This document shows, in pieces, positions 62,601 through 64,000 of a stretch of 64,000 bases of DNA; the stretch's first letter is position 1, and every line of letters begins with the position of its first letter. This stretch comes from Apostichopus japonicus (Eukaryota > Echinodermata > Holothuroidea > Aspidochirotida > Stichopodidae), in NCBI RefSeq assembly GCF_037975245.1, contig NC_092565.1, forward strand, positions 19,321,999 through 19,385,998, in the 5' to 3' direction. A model generated the notes under the pieces. That model ran no database searches. It was not told the origin of the DNA and saw only the letters and a program-made list of their open reading frames with translations. The position numbers and the translations under genes are program-made.

Positions 62601-64000
62601 AGTGAGTTTTAAGATCGACATAACTTGTCTATTGGACCATATTTAGTACACTTAATAATAATCTGTGGCGTTCCCTGTATTTCAGAGGTGTTTTGTGGTG
62701 GGGGGGGGGGGTGAGAGGGGGCAAATTCAAAATTTGCCCGACTGATTACGGAACTTTGGTGGTAGGGCCAGAAAAGAATGCAGTATTTTGAAAAGGAGGG
62801 TGACTTACTGGGGTCATTGAAGATGACTCCTGTTAAGGTGGGGGGGGGGGGGGTATTCCCCAGAAGAAATCAACCTTTAAACGTCAAATGGCGCATTTTG
62901 AGATATATTTGGACAAAAATGTAAGTATATGTAAGGAGCTCTTAACGCAATAAATATTAATAAACACTACGGTAAATGCTGAATGCAAAAATCCCCAGAC
63001 TTAACCGTTTTTCCCCTACTGACGATAGGAAGTGTGGTTTGTGATTAAGAAATTATAAAACAATGGATTAATATTTATACCTACAAAACAGTCAGGAGTC
63101 AACGTCACACTAAGTTTAGCTATAAAGGAGTACTCCAGAGGTTTATAGTATTTGAAAAACGAAAAAATTGGGAAAAACTGGGAAAAACCGGGATTAATAG
63201 TACTCGGATTGTCCTCTTATGTTTTATTACATTTTGACTCATTTGAAGTCTTCATTTAACTGTTATAGAGTTCCTAAATTTCTAAATATTCGAATGAAGT
63301 CTTTTGATGCGATTCCAAAAATATCTAAAACAATGCTTTGCAATGCAGAGGGTAAACAACTTTCTCAGAATTCTACGAAATATTATTTTATGTCTAATTA
63401 TCTATCTTTGAGTGAAGAATAAACAAAATCTTGGTATTAAATATAGAGTATACGATTTGAAATTTAATTAATTTCTATCATATTTTGCTTAATAATACTA
63501 AGTGTATATGTGTGGGATAATCAGTCACGTGATTAATCAGAACAAAACGCTCGTCTCTCTTGTATGCCGTCTAAGATGAGACTCGGTGCCTCTCTTCTCC
63601 TTGCAAGAGCAATCCTCTGAACCAATCAAATGCCTTTCATTTTATGATGACAGCAGTACACTTATAAGAGTCACATTCGTTAATTGTCGAGAACAAAAAT
63701 GAGACAAGATTTAAAGGAAGAGGGGCTTGAGTAGGGGGGAGGGGGCACCACATTTATTATCGACCGTCGGTGACACATTAAACGGCCATCACTGATTGTT
63801 AAATCTTTCCAAACGAGGGGGGAAAAAACTCAAATTGCCCCAATCATGAGTAAAATTGGCCGAGGATTTTTTGTTGTTAAACAACGTCTCTTCAATAGTT
63901 GAGGCATTCTGCAATAAACGTCGTATATTTCGAGATTTATGTGTTACTATTGGGGCGTTTGTGTCTTAAAACGAGGCTGATTGGTAGCAAAAGAGGTCCA
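62601..64000. other. no gene seen
   Basis: Two long G homopolymers (62700-62711, 62840-62853) and otherwise AT-rich sequence. The right end of the window gives no sign of the neighbouring gene. Confidence 0.6.

Overview
The window looks like a stretch of an invertebrate animal genome, AT-rich and mostly non-coding, carrying one recognisable protein gene: an HHEX-type (hematopoietically expressed homeobox, PRH) homeobox gene on the minus strand. I rebuilt it as four coding exons with canonical GT-AG introns and matching phases: exon 1 at 45377-45989, exon 2 at 15647-15831, exon 3 at 13187-13237 and exon 4 at 9829-9978. The product is 332 residues, with an N-terminal eh1-like repressor motif, a Pro/His/Gln-rich N-terminus, a homeodomain very close to the vertebrate family members as I know them, and a short acidic tail. 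Intron 1 is about 29.5 kb and fills nearly half of the window. The retained HHEX architecture, with the tRNA-derived SINEs, long (TA)n arrays and many G/C homopolymers, would suit an invertebrate deuterostome such as an echinoderm; that placement is inference.

Layout: 1-9.8 kb is the 3' flank of the gene (a minisatellite at about 125-590, a foldback MITE at 5.6 kb, candidate poly(A) signals near 9.47 and 9.54 kb). From 9.8 to 46 kb lies the hhex locus; its introns hold microsatellites, a short foldback element (11.57-11.81 kb), local tandem duplications (22.5-23.0 kb), a hammerhead-like motif (28.3 kb) and a long near-perfect palindrome (41.4 kb). From 46 to 64 kb is the 5' flank. It is rich in small mobile elements: two copies of one tRNA-derived SINE (47.2 and 61.0 kb), a second SINE type (62.4 kb), a second long palindrome (48.7 kb), a hAT-like non-autonomous element with an 8-bp target duplication (51.3-51.7 kb), a 1.34-kb terminal-inverted-repeat element with another inverted-repeat element nested inside it (53.5-54.9 kb), and a second copy of the 5.6-kb MITE (56.9 kb).

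The most unusual signal is a set of three loci whose bases fit a hammerhead-ribozyme-like layout (CUGANGA, stem II, GAAAC, very short stem III, matching stem I). In two of them the unit forms perfect or near-perfect inverted pairs of 64-84 nt per arm, with (TA)n next to them. This resembles the minimal hammerheads reported for Penelope-like retroelements, but the arrangement and the weak core pairing deserve testing. No rRNA, functional tRNA, CRISPR array or second protein gene could be supported.
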